A stretch of DNA of 64,000 nt from Acholeplasmataceae bacterium. Its GTDB lineage: Bacteria > Bacillota_I > Bacilli_A > Acholeplasmatales > Acholeplasmataceae. The notes under the pieces were generated by a model. It saw only the letters and a program-made list of their open reading frames with translations. It ran no database searches and was not told the origin of the DNA. Location of the stretch: the NCBI GenBank assembly GCA_030603805.1, contig JAUVXD010000003.1, forward strand, positions 99,692-163,691, given 5' to 3'. Position numbers and translations under genes: made by a program. This document shows, piece by piece, positions 44,484 to 52,899 of the stretch; the stretch's first letter is position 1, and every line of letters starts with the position of its first letter.

Positions 44484-45239
44484 ATGAGTACTAGTACATT
44501 CAAAATGGATATTGGTATTAAATTAGAGACTGCACATGATCTTTTTCGATACTTTGAAGAAGTTTTTGAACAAACTATATCAGATATTGTCAGATTGTAT
44601 TCAATATATTCTGGTTTATCAAACAATCGAAAATCCTCAATTAGAGTTGACTATTACAATCTCACTATCATGAATCTTAGAAAGTTATTTGAACCAAAAA
44701 TGAACAGTTCTATTTTGATTAAAGAAAATACTATCAAAGTAAAACTTCCCAAATTTGAATATCAGTTGAATTTTTTGCAATGGATAAACAACTTTTACAA
44801 AATGTATGACTCATTAAAAACCGAGGATATATTATCTGAGAATAACATTGCTAATATAAGACATTCTCTTCTTGATTTTAAAAAAGCTTTACAGAGATTT
44901 GAAAAGGTTAATAATGATAGAACTATAATAACAGACGGTGTAAATACAACACATCCTCTAAGAACACGTGTTTATAACTACGCAAGCAAGTATGTCGCAC
45001 ATTCAATTCCAAGTAGTTGTATAGAAAAATGGGAGTATAATAATGAGGTCTTTCTTGATGACAAAGAACTTAGTGGATTAGTTGAAGTTATTTCATCGAT
45101 TCAGGATCGACATAGGAATTTAATGTATTACTGGAACAACGTAGTCAAGATGGAAAAATTCGATTATTCAGAAACTTTAGATAATAAAATAGAAAAGTAC
45201 TTTTCTAAGTTTTTGGACGAACTAAGTAATTATCAATAA
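44484..45239 (+). CDS. HEPN/AbiU2-like protein 1
   Basis: 251 residues from ATG 44484 with GAGGAGTGGTGG upstream; an in-frame TTG at 44469 is rejected. All-helical, and the YASKYVAHSI segment near residue 165 resembles the R-x4-6-H region of HEPN RNases of the AbiU2 type, although the preceding arginines (LRTRVYN) are farther than usual. It lies between HNH and the cos-like site with its own promoter. An abortive-infection or exclusion role is inferred. Confidence 0.5.
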   Translation: MSTSTFKMDIGIKLETAHDLFRYFEEVFEQTISDIVRLYSIYSGLSNNRKSSIRVDYYNLTIMNLRKLFEPKMNSSILIKENTIKVKLPKFEYQLNFLQWINNFYKMYDSLKTEDILSENNIANIRHSLLDFKKALQRFEKVNNDRTIITDGVNTTHPLRTRVYNYASKYVAHSIPSSCIEKWEYNNEVFLDDKELSGLVEVISSIQDRHRNLMYYWNNVVKMEKFDYSETLDNKIEKYFSKFLDELSNYQ

Positions 45240-45247
45240 TGATTATA

Positions 45248-45301
45248 CCCCCCCATTCCACTAAAGATCAAATTGCTAGGGTACCGCATAGGGGGGCAAT
45301 T
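45248..45301. other. Putative cos site
   Basis: A run of seven C (45248-45254) and a run of six G (45291-45296) in very A+T-rich DNA, plus AATTGC (45271-45276) and GCAATT (45296-45301) as inverted arms. It lies between HNH and terminase, where cohesive-end sites occur in cos-type HK97 phages. No experimental proof. Confidence 0.5.
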
Positions 45302-45350
45302 AAGAAACGGAAGGCAGATTTTTTGAAAATCCAGAAACAAGGTATGTAAA

Positions 45351-45926
45351 ATGATTATTCAGGAACTTGATGAGAATCTACAGTTTTTCATTGGATTAAG
45401 CTTGCAACTAAGAACAAGTCATGAACAAGTAAGCTACATACAAGACTTGATGAACAGCTCAAACTACGAAACCGATTTTAAATCGTTTTTTAACTATTAT
45501 TACGTAGATGCATATAACGAACTAATTATTAACTTATCACTCATATATGATAATGATCCTAGAGTGCGCTTTAATTTTTTCAAATATTTTAATGAGTATT
45601 TGAAAACGATTGACATTAAGCAAATTCATGAAGGAATAATAGGGTTTGAAAACTTTGATGAAGTCAAGAAAAGATTTATTAATGATAAAAAAGATCTCCT
45701 GAGTTATGAAAAGATCATTATGGAGTATAGATCGAAAAATGTAGCTCATGTGGATAAACTGTCATTTGATAAAATAATTGAGTTATCTGAGCTAAAAAAA
45801 CCAATATTAAAATTTTTCGATATAGTTCATTTTATAGCTTATTATAGATACAGATATTACCCATTTTATTCATTTAGTTATATGTTAGAGCTTGAAGATA
45901 TGATGAAATTACTGCAAAGAAAATAG
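45351..45926 (+). CDS. HEPN/AbiU2-like protein 2
   Basis: 191 residues, helical. The EYRSKNVAHVD segment near residue 127 fits the HEPN R-x4-6-H motif and matches the SKxVAH core of protein 1, so the two may be distant relatives. Followed by a terminator. It lies between the cos-like site and the packaging genes, a common place for phage cargo. Role in exclusion is an inference. Confidence 0.5.
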   Translation: MIIQELDENLQFFIGLSLQLRTSHEQVSYIQDLMNSSNYETDFKSFFNYYYVDAYNELIINLSLIYDNDPRVRFNFFKYFNEYLKTIDIKQIHEGIIGFENFDEVKKRFINDKKDLLSYEKIIMEYRSKNVAHVDKLSFDKIIELSELKKPILKFFDIVHFIAYYRYRYYPFYSFSYMLELEDMMKLLQRK

Positions 45927-45946
45927 CAAAAGAGTATTATATGATT

Positions 45947-45968
45947 TAGCGACTTCGGTCGTTTTTTT
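45947..45968 (+). terminator. UUCG-loop terminator
   Basis: CGAC-TTCG-GTCG followed by seven T residues, after the second HEPN-like gene. The same GCGACTTCGGTCG core occurs inside the terminase small subunit gene. Confidence 0.82.
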
Positions 45969-45985
45969 ACTTGCTATTTTCTCTA

Positions 45986-46002
45986 TTTAGAGTGATATAT
46001 AT
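45986..46002 (+). promoter_or_regulatory. Repeated 17-bp upstream motif, copy 2
   Basis: Exact copy of TTTAGAGTGATATATAT at 41492-41508. It lies between a terminator and the first small gene of the packaging operon, the expected place for its promoter. Confidence 0.6.
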
Positions 46003-46026
46003 TACTAACCTAAGGAGGTTCTTATC

Positions 46027-46203
46027 ATGTTTAAAATTGGAGATAAAATTAGAATCATCGATATGAAGGGTGAAGATCATTATACCGGTAGAGAAGGAGT
46101 CATTGAATACATCGATGGACTAAATCAACTACATGGCTCTTGGGGAGATTTAGCAATCATCCCAGAAGAAGACTTGATTGAGGTAATTAATAATGACGTG
46201 TAG
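46027..46203 (+). CDS. Small DUF4314-like protein
   Basis: 58 residues from ATG 46027 with AAGGAGG 8 nt upstream. The sequence begins MFKIGDKIRIIDMKGEDHYTG and has an HGSWGDLAIIPEEDLIEVI end, an SH3-like small protein pattern common in phages. It overlaps the next gene by 11 nt. Function unknown. Confidence 0.75.
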   Translation: MFKIGDKIRIIDMKGEDHYTGREGVIEYIDGLNQLHGSWGDLAIIPEEDLIEVINNDV

Positions 46204-46588
46204 CTTGTGCAATAAAGAAACCTTGGGTGAATCACACAATGCCCACCCAATTGGAAACAAAGAGTGCTGTTCAGAATGCAATAGTTCAAGTGTGATTCCG
46301 CTTAGATTGTTTCTGAGTGGTCTCTATCAAAATAAAGCTCTTGTTCTCAAAACAGATAATTCAATCGATTTTATAAAACCGAATGGCACGAAATTTGAAC
46401 TAGATGAGCTACAAAATCAAGTAAACGGGTATATTGAAGTTTATCCATTAAGAATCCCAGGTCATATTGTTTTAGTAAATGAAGAAGGTTTGATAAAGAA
46501 CATGGACTTCAATTATCTAGCAAGCAGAATTTTTGGAATGAAGGCAGTGGGACCGGTGATGATATGTCCAGAAGGAATATTCGAATGA
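46193..46588 (+). CDS. Zinc-ribbon plus DUF3846-like protein
   Basis: 131 residues. The N-terminus has CSLCNKETLGESHNAHPIG and CCSECN cysteines, likely a treble-clef zinc site. Residues 60-130 (VNGYIEVYPLRIPGHIVLVNEEGLIKNMDFNYLASRIFG) match DUF3846 of phage and plasmid proteins. It lies directly before the terminase small subunit. Function unknown. Confidence 0.72.
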   Translation: MTCSLCNKETLGESHNAHPIGNKECCSECNSSSVIPLRLFLSGLYQNKALVLKTDNSIDFIKPNGTKFELDELQNQVNGYIEVYPLRIPGHIVLVNEEGLIKNMDFNYLASRIFGMKAVGPVMICPEGIFE

Positions 46589-46597
46589 GGTGTAATT

Positions 46598-46930
46598 GTG
46601 TCCAAACAAAAAGATATCAATGTAGAATTGGAGCGACTTCGGTCGCTTTTTTCATCTGTTGATGAATCTAGAACTCAACTTGTAGATAACCTTCTTGAGC
46701 AAGCAGCTTTCATGAAAGTTGAATTAGGGATACTTCAAGAGCAAATCAGAAAACATGGTGCAGTTCAAGTCTCATGCAAAGGTGCTCAGCGTCAAACTGA
46801 AGCTGCGAAGTATTACACAAAACTTATCAACTCATATGGAACAGTTATAAAAACTCTTAATACAATTATGGGTAAGAACGTGGTTGATAGCGATGATGCA
46901 TTTGATGAGTTTCTAAAGAGAGCAAACTAA
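46598..46930 (+). CDS. Terminase small subunit (P27-like)
   Basis: 110 residues from GTG 46598, GAGGTG upstream. The QAAFMKVELGILQEQIRKHG helix and QTEAAKYYTKLINSYGTVIKTLN tail are typical of short P27-family small terminases that recognise the packaging site. It precedes the large subunit by 2 nt. Oddly, codons 12-18 form an intrinsic-terminator sequence (46632-46652). Confidence 0.82.
   Translation: MSKQKDINVELERLRSLFSSVDESRTQLVDNLLEQAAFMKVELGILQEQIRKHGAVQVSCKGAQRQTEAAKYYTKLINSYGTVIKTLNTIMGKNVVDSDDAFDEFLKRAN
46632..46652 (+). terminator. Terminator-like hairpin inside the terminase gene
   Basis: AGCGAC-TTCG-GTCGCT, a 6-bp stem with a UUCG tetraloop, followed by six T residues, 35 nt into the coding region. 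If active, late transcription needs antitermination or coupled translation to pass. Confidence 0.6.
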
Positions 46931-46932
46931 AG

Positions 46933-48576
46933 ATGAACTACCTAATTGAGTATTATCAACAAATTAAGAGTGGAAACATTCTGGTTGGTGAAGAGTTAAA
47001 GAAGCAACTTGATAAATTAGTTACTGATTTAGATAATCTTAGGTATCATTTCGATGAAACACCAGGAAACCTTCGTATTGATTTTATTGAAACCTTTTGC
47101 AAACATACGAAGTCTCCATTCAATGGACATCCATTTCATCTAGAACTTTGGGAAAAAGCAATCATTCAAACAGCTTATGGGTTTAAGATTGCTGAGTCTG
47201 GATTAAGACGATTTAATGAAGTCATATTACTGATTGCACGTAAAAATGGAAAGACAACCTTCATCGCAGGGATAGACCTAGCTGAGTTCTTTCTATCAAA
47301 AGGTGGTGTCGATATCGTCTGCGCATCAAATACAAGTGAACAAGCCAACATCCTCTTTGAAGAAATCAATAACATGCGCGAACAATCTCCAGCCCTTTCA
47401 AATGAAAAACGTAGTAAAAAGAACATATTCTTCATTTATTCTCCAAAAACTAAGAACAAAATCAAGAAACTATCCGCTCAAAGCAGAAATAAAGATGGAT
47501 ACAACATTGAGGTTGGTTGTATTGATGAAGTCCATGAGATGACAGATTCAAAAGTTTATGATGCGATTAAGCAAAGTCAATCGACCAAGAAAGAGCCACT
47601 CATATTCATCATTACTACTGAAGGAACGACAGTCGGTGGGTTCTTAGACAATAAATTAGATTATGCAAGAAAGATATTGAAGGGTGAAATCACCGATGAA
47701 CGAGTACTTCCCTGGCTTTATACTCAAGACAACACACAAGAGCTTTATGATGATCCTAAATACTGGATGAAATCAAATCCTAGTCTTGGTGTTGTCAAGA
47801 TGCAGTCCTATCTTGAGGACGTCATGAACAAATCAAAAAATGACCACTCAACGAGAGTGACCATGCTATGTAAAGACTTTAACATTAAGCAAGTGGATCA
47901 AGGTGCATGGCTATCCTTTGATGACTTAAACAATGAAGCTAAGTTTGAGTTAAGTTCACTTAAAAACTCATATGCAATAGGTGGTGTAGATTTATCATCA
48001 ACAACTGACCTAACCGCAGCAATCTTAATCATACAGAAAAAGGATGACAATAAAAAGTATGTTTTAGCTCATTTCTTTATGCCAAGTGATGTTGTTAAGA
48101 AACGGATGGAAGAAGATAACGTCCCATATGATATTTGGATTAAACGAGGGTTAATAACACTCACAGATGGAAGCCAGAACGATTTCTCATTGGTGACTCA
48201 GTGGTTCATGAATATGATACAAGAGCATCAAATTAGACCACTTTGGGTAGGGTTTGATCCCTGGAACTCACTCTATTGGATAAAAGAAATGGAAGAATTA
48301 GGATTCAATATGGAAAAGGTGCGTCAAGGCATCTATTCATTATCAGAGCCTATGAAGCAACTTGAAGCAGATTTAAAGAACAAGCTGATCAACTATGACA
48401 ATCACCCAATTTTAAAGTGGTGTTTATCAAATACACAAGCGAAAGTAGACTTGAATGGTAACATTCAACCTTCAAAGCTTAACTCAAAGTATAAGCGAAT
48501 TGATGGAACTGTAGCATTAATCATTGCGTATGCAGTTTTAAATAGATATAAGTTAGATTTTGAAAATATGCTATAA
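46933..48576 (+). CDS. Terminase large subunit
   Basis: 547 residues. ATPase domain: the Walker A variant ARKNGKT (102-108) and Walker B VGCIDE (194-199). The C-terminal nuclease domain includes GGVDLSSTTDLTA near 348 and WVGFDPW near 433 with acidic metal ligands. It drives packaging of DNA into the prohead and cuts it at the packaging site. HK97-type neighbours follow. No good ribosome binding site, so coupling to the small subunit is likely. Confidence 0.95.
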   Translation: MNYLIEYYQQIKSGNILVGEELKKQLDKLVTDLDNLRYHFDETPGNLRIDFIETFCKHTKSPFNGHPFHLELWEKAIIQTAYGFKIAESGLRRFNEVILLIARKNGKTTFIAGIDLAEFFLSKGGVDIVCASNTSEQANILFEEINNMREQSPALSNEKRSKKNIFFIYSPKTKNKIKKLSAQSRNKDGYNIEVGCIDEVHEMTDSKVYDAIKQSQSTKKEPLIFIITTEGTTVGGFLDNKLDYARKILKGEITDERVLPWLYTQDNTQELYDDPKYWMKSNPSLGVVKMQSYLEDVMNKSKNDHSTRVTMLCKDFNIKQVDQGAWLSFDDLNNEAKFELSSLKNSYAIGGVDLSSTTDLTAAILIIQKKDDNKKYVLAHFFMPSDVVKKRMEEDNVPYDIWIKRGLITLTDGSQNDFSLVTQWFMNMIQEHQIRPLWVGFDPWNSLYWIKEMEELGFNMEKVRQGIYSLSEPMKQLEADLKNKLINYDNHPILKWCLSNTQAKVDLNGNIQPSKLNSKYKRIDGTVALIIAYAVLNRYKLDFENML

Positions 48577-48577
48577 T
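48569..48577 (+). promoter_or_regulatory. Extended -10 promoter overlapping the terminase stop
   Basis: TGCTATAAT, a perfect extended -10, overlaps the terminase stop codon and stands 46 nt before the membrane-protein gene. Confidence 0.6.
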
Positions 48578-48622
48578 TCAGTTATAAATTAGTTTTATTT
48601 CTTATAAGGAGGATGTTTTGAT

Positions 48623-49045
48623 ATGTTGAGTGCTTTAGATAATTTTTTTAAAGAATTAAAAGAAAGAATAATAACTTATCTTAAAACTTTTAAAGGTTCG
48701 AAAATTTTACTAATTCCAAGGCTAATTTTCTTCATACCGACAATTTTTTTGATATTTGTTGTTGATTTCTTCTTACTTGTACTATATGGAGTGAAACAGA
48801 CGTTCGCTATTCCTCTTGTAGAGGTTAAAAAAACTTTGATTGAGAGCTACAGCAATTCTAATGAAAATGTCTCAAATATTAATATTGAACGCATAGTTAA
48901 GAACTATTTCTTTGGAATGTTTGAAGTCATGATTTTAATTATTATATACGCATTACTATTATCCATTGCAGCATTAATGGGAACAGCAAACGGCATTTTC
49001 GTTCTACTTAGTTTAAGTAATAAACGACTCTACACAAGAGTTTAA
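48623..49045 (+). CDS. Two-TM membrane protein (candidate moron)
   Basis: 140 residues with hydrophobic segments at about 27-55 and 100-128 and a charged N-terminus; no known domain. AAGGAGG and a dedicated extended -10 precede it. It interrupts the usual terminase-portal order, which suggests a gene added to the phage and expressed in the lysogen. Superinfection exclusion is a possible but unproven role. Confidence 0.65.
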   Translation: MLSALDNFFKELKERIITYLKTFKGSKILLIPRLIFFIPTIFLIFVVDFFLLVLYGVKQTFAIPLVEVKKTLIESYSNSNENVSNINIERIVKNYFFGMFEVMILIIIYALLLSIAALMGTANGIFVLLSLSNKRLYTRV

Positions 49046-49124
49046 TTGATAATTTACACAGTATTTTTAATGCATACTAAGAGGCAAGAACATTTTGTCT
49101 TCTTTTGATTTGAGAGGTGAGTAA

Positions 49125-50342
49125 ATGCCAATATTTAAACGAAAGAAAAAAGAAGGTTCATCTAGCACCTTCAAATTATTAAACCAAAACAACACCCTAT
49201 TCACACCATTTGGAAACAATATTTCAAAAAGTGATGTGGTTAAGATATGCATTGATAGGGTAGCAACCCAGTGTGCGAAGCTAAAACCCAGATACATAAA
49301 AACAGAAGCAGATAAGACGGTGACCGAAAAACAAGGTCGACTGTCTTTTTTATTAAAGCACAGACCTAATCCACTCATGACACCTTATGATTTCATCTAT
49401 AAAGTGATTACGCTTTTGCTATTAAACGATAATGTATTTATCTATCCGATGTTTGATGCTGATAAAGGTGGACTCAAAGCACTCTATCCATTAAGGCCAT
49501 CCATCGTAGAAGTGGTGGTTGATCAGGGTGGTAGTTATTACTTAAAATTCTATTTTGACGATAGCCAACAGTTCACACTTCCTTATGAGAACCTCATTCA
49601 TCTTAGAAAGTATTTTGCTTCTAACGATATCTTTGGTGGAAACGGATCATCAGGTGATCATGAAGCGATTCTAAAAACCATCTCTATCAATGAAAGTGTC
49701 CTACAAGGTATCGATAATGCAGTAAAGACCTCGATGCAAATCAAAGGCATTGTGAAGATGAATGGTATGCTATCAGAGGTTGATAAGAAAAAGCAACGCG
49801 AGTTATTTGATGCAGCACTCAATGACTCCATTACCTTTAAAGGTAGTTCAATCATACCGATTGATTTAAAGTCAGAATACATTCCACTGTCAGTAGATCC
49901 TAAGCTGATTGATAAAGATACGCTTGAGTTTTTACAGTCCAAGATACTAGACTACTTTGGAGTATCCATCCCAATCTTTAGAAATAAATACACAGAAGAA
50001 GATTTCAACTCATTTTATGAATCCACGATTGAGCCTTTAGCTATTCAACTTAGCGAGGCTTTTTCTTTAGGGCTACTCACTGAAAATGAGCTCACACGTG
50101 GTGAAGAAGTCATATTTTATAGTGAAAGACTTCAATATGCTTCATGGAACACGAAAGTGACTGCCATTGAAAAACTCATGAGCTTAGGCATTATGACGTT
50201 AAATGAGTCAAGAGCACTTTTAGGACTAGAGCCTATCGAAGGTGGAAACAAACGACTACAATCCCTAAATTTTGTAGACGCAAATAAAGCAAACTTATAT
50301 CAAGTCGGATCGGAGGAAAATAACGATGAAGATAACAGTTAA
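49125..50342 (+). CDS. HK97-type portal protein
   Basis: 405 residues, normal for the family. DVVKICIDRVATQCAKLKPRYI near residue 35 and the LLLNDNVFIYPMFD stretch near 105 are typical, with the C-terminal clip/wing region YSERLQYASW near 325. It forms the dodecameric DNA entry pore of the prohead. GAGGTGAG precedes ATG 49125. It overlaps the next small gene by 17 nt. Confidence 0.92.
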   Translation: MPIFKRKKKEGSSSTFKLLNQNNTLFTPFGNNISKSDVVKICIDRVATQCAKLKPRYIKTEADKTVTEKQGRLSFLLKHRPNPLMTPYDFIYKVITLLLLNDNVFIYPMFDADKGGLKALYPLRPSIVEVVVDQGGSYYLKFYFDDSQQFTLPYENLIHLRKYFASNDIFGGNGSSGDHEAILKTISINESVLQGIDNAVKTSMQIKGIVKMNGMLSEVDKKKQRELFDAALNDSITFKGSSIIPIDLKSEYIPLSVDPKLIDKDTLEFLQSKILDYFGVSIPIFRNKYTEEDFNSFYESTIEPLAIQLSEAFSLGLLTENELTRGEEVIFYSERLQYASWNTKVTAIEKLMSLGIMTLNESRALLGLEPIEGGNKRLQSLNFVDANKANLYQVGSEENNDEDNS

Positions 50343-50550
50343 TGGAACGATTTCAGAAGAAGCGCTGAAGGTCGTATTAAACACTCAAAAATCAAAAGTT
50401 AAAACGATTACTGAGTTTTGTAAAAATGAAAAACTAGAGCATTTATCTTATAAAGATAACGAGCTTGAGTTTGAGTACCAAAAAGAAAGTAAACCGGATG
50501 TTTTAAAGAAATCCAAAGTGGAGGTAAGAAATCATGCTGAAGGAAACTAG
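50326..50550 (+). CDS. Small protein between portal and protease
   Basis: 74 residues, charged (Lys and Glu rich), overlapping both the portal and the protease genes by 17 nt. No domain is recognised. Small genes at this place are frequent in HK97-type head operons; a head-assembly helper is possible. Confidence 0.65.
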   Translation: MKITVNGTISEEALKVVLNTQKSKVKTITEFCKNEKLEHLSYKDNELEFEYQKESKPDVLKKSKVEVRNHAEGN

Positions 50551-51124
50551 ACTTGCAGATGTAACATTAGAAGAATCAGAAGGCAAGATGATCTTAGAAG
50601 GCTATGCCATTGTGTTTAATAATGAAACACTCATTGGTGATGAAGACTATGGTTTTATCGAAGAAATCTCACCGGGTGCTTTACTTAACACCAAAATGAA
50701 AGATGTTCCCATGAAGTATAACCATATGGATTCATTCTTAATCATTGCTAGAACAAAAAATAAATCTTTGCAACTATCTGTTGATTCCATCGGATTGAAG
50801 GTAAGAGCTGAACTACTAGATACCCAAACGAACCAAGATATCTATAAGATGGTTCAAAGCGGACTACTTGATAAGATGAGTTTTGCTTTTACGGTTGATG
50901 AACAAGTATGGAATCGTGAAGGTAGAATTCCAAAAAGAACTATTACAAAGATAGAACGCTTGTATGATGTGTCGGTCGTGGATACACCAGCATATGATGC
51001 AACTAGTATATACGCTCGTTCTTTAGAATCTATGGAGTTAGAACTAAAGGCTATGGAGTTAGCAGAGCAGGAACAAAGATCAAGTATTATTAAAAAACGC
51101 ATCAAAATAAAATCACAAATCTAA
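50534..51124 (+). CDS. HK97 prohead protease
   Basis: 196 residues of peptidase family U35. The catalytic His is H64 in MKYNH and the Ser S116 in LLDKMSFAF. It removes the delta domain of the capsid protein during prohead maturation. It precedes the capsid gene by 15 nt. Confidence 0.92.
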   Translation: MLKETRLADVTLEESEGKMILEGYAIVFNNETLIGDEDYGFIEEISPGALLNTKMKDVPMKYNHMDSFLIIARTKNKSLQLSVDSIGLKVRAELLDTQTNQDIYKMVQSGLLDKMSFAFTVDEQVWNREGRIPKRTITKIERLYDVSVVDTPAYDATSIYARSLESMELELKAMELAEQEQRSSIIKKRIKIKSQI

Positions 51125-51139
51125 AAGGAGAAATAAATC

Positions 51140-52270
51140 ATGAACTTAGAATTAAGACGAAAAGAAATCGAATCAAGATTGACTGAAATCAGAGGTCTTG
51201 TCGATAATGAAACTGATATTACTAGACTTGAAACACTAGAAAATGAAACCAGTGAACTTCAAGAAGAACGTACCAAGATTGAAAGAAAAATGCAAATTGC
51301 TACAAAAACAGATATCAAACCTATCGTGATTGAAAACCACCGTAGTGTTGATAAAGAAAAGCTTGAAACACGTGGTAAATCACTTAAAGAAAGCAGAATC
51401 ATCCAAGTATCAAGTGAAGAGATTTTACTGCCTGAACACACATCTGATAAACTCGCACCTTATCCATTTTTGCAAGTATCAACGCTCGTTGATCGTGTCA
51501 ATGTTATTAACCTAAATGGTGGAGAGACGTATAAAAAATCGTTTGTGAAATCAAACGGTATTGCTGGTACCACACTAGAAGGGCAACCTTACAGTGAAAC
51601 AGAACCAGCATTTGGTTACTTAACCATCTCCAAAGTTAAGATTACTGCCTATACAGAAATCACAGAAGAACTTGAGAAATTGCCATCCATTCCTTACCAA
51701 GCAGAAGTCATCAGAAACATTAATATTGCCCTTAGAAAGAAAATAAGTGAACAAATCTTACGTGGTGCAGGGACAACTAACACTTTCACTGGTATTTTTA
51801 GTGAAGCAGCCATTGCACTTGCTGATAAACCAGCACTTGAGATTGCAGCGATTACAGATTCAACCCTAGATGATATCATCTTTGCTTATGGTGGCGATGA
51901 AGAAGTCGAAGGTGGCGCTGTACTTATTTTGAATAAGAATGACCTACGCGCATTTGCTGGACTTAAAACACCTGAAGGTAGAAAAGTGCATACGATCGAT
52001 TATGTGAATAACACCATCGATGGCATTCCTTATATCATCAACTCTAACTGTAAAGCAATATCAGATCCAAGCACAACTGCTGGAGAATACTCGATTGCTT
52101 ATGGTGCTTTAAGAAACTATGAAGTACCTATCTTCTCACCTGTTGAAATTGGTAAATCAACCGATTACAAGTTTAGAGATGGCATTATTTGCTACAAAGC
52201 ATCCGTCTTCACTGGTGGGAATGTTGTCGGATATAACGGCTTCTTAAGAATCAAGAAAAAAGCAGCCTAG
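51140..52270 (+). CDS. HK97-type major capsid protein
   Basis: 376 residues. The N-terminal 100 form a coiled-coil delta domain (ESRLTEIRGLVDNETDI and following), cut off by the protease in this family. The rest is the HK97 fold, with EITEELEKLPSIPYQAEVIRNI near 178, GAGTTNTFTGIF near 213 and the A-domain end VFTGGNVVGYNGFLRI. AAAGGAG precedes the start. Confidence 0.93.
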   Translation: MNLELRRKEIESRLTEIRGLVDNETDITRLETLENETSELQEERTKIERKMQIATKTDIKPIVIENHRSVDKEKLETRGKSLKESRIIQVSSEEILLPEHTSDKLAPYPFLQVSTLVDRVNVINLNGGETYKKSFVKSNGIAGTTLEGQPYSETEPAFGYLTISKVKITAYTEITEELEKLPSIPYQAEVIRNINIALRKKISEQILRGAGTTNTFTGIFSEAAIALADKPALEIAAITDSTLDDIIFAYGGDEEVEGGAVLILNKNDLRAFAGLKTPEGRKVHTIDYVNNTIDGIPYIINSNCKAISDPSTTAGEYSIAYGALRNYEVPIFSPVEIGKSTDYKFRDGIICYKASVFTGGNVVGYNGFLRIKKKAA

Positions 52271-52283
52271 TAGGGAGTGACCT

Positions 52284-52571
52284 ATGTTAGAAACAGTTAA
52301 GAAAGCTCTATTGATTCCTGTTGATGAGCATTATGCAGATACGGAAATTACAGCTTATATAGACGCTTGCAAAGAACTCATCATAAGTGCTGGTGTAAGT
52401 GAGACCATTGTCAATCATCCACATCCAGCTGTTGTCACACTTGTGGTGATTTATTGTAAAACGTTTTATGGTTTTAAATCAGATGGAAGTGTTAAAGAGT
52501 TACCGAAATCATTTGACATGCTTCTTAAACAACTGCTTCTAACAAAAGGAGGCAAATCAGATGTTTCCTAA
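52284..52571 (+). CDS. Head-tail connector (gp6-like)
   Basis: 95 residues, helical (MLETVKKALLIP, AYIDACKELIISAGV, VVTLVVIYCKTFYGF). Size and position after the capsid gene match gp6-type DNA-packaging/connector proteins that attach under the portal. It overlaps the next gene by 11 nt. Confidence 0.82.
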   Translation: MLETVKKALLIPVDEHYADTEITAYIDACKELIISAGVSETIVNHPHPAVVTLVVIYCKTFYGFKSDGSVKELPKSFDMLLKQLLLTKGGKSDVS

Positions 52572-52899
52572 TTCTGCAAATGTCTCTATAAGGCTATTAA
52601 AGACAAATCATGTGTCTGATACTATCGGACAAAAGAAACTCACTGTCACACACTCAAAAGAGGTCATTGGAATATTGTTTTCAGTGACCTCCAAAGAGTT
52701 TTATGAAAGCAAAAGCTTAAATGCAAAGATTGATATGGCACTGAAAATACAAAGCATTCTTTATGATGGAAGCAAGTATGCCATTGTAAGAGGTGTCGTC
52801 TACAGGATAGAAAGAACCTATCTAAAGGGACAATTTGTCGAGATGTATCTTGTAGAAACGAATATTAAAGTAGGTGATCTCATTGACAACACTGGATGA
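52561..52899 (+). CDS. Head closure protein
   Basis: 112 residues, beta-rich, in the place of SPP1 gp16/HK97 gp7-type head-closure proteins. It overlaps its neighbours on both sides. The call rests mostly on gene order. Confidence 0.75.
   Translation: MFPNSANVSIRLLKTNHVSDTIGQKKLTVTHSKEVIGILFSVTSKEFYESKSLNAKIDMALKIQSILYDGSKYAIVRGVVYRIERTYLKGQFVEMYLVETNIKVGDLIDNTG

Noticed and set aside
45243..45305. Assembly artefact at the C7/G6 runs
   Set aside because: The runs sit in a plausible cos position with inverted arms and intact genes on both sides, so a real site is preferred, though homopolymer length may be inexact.
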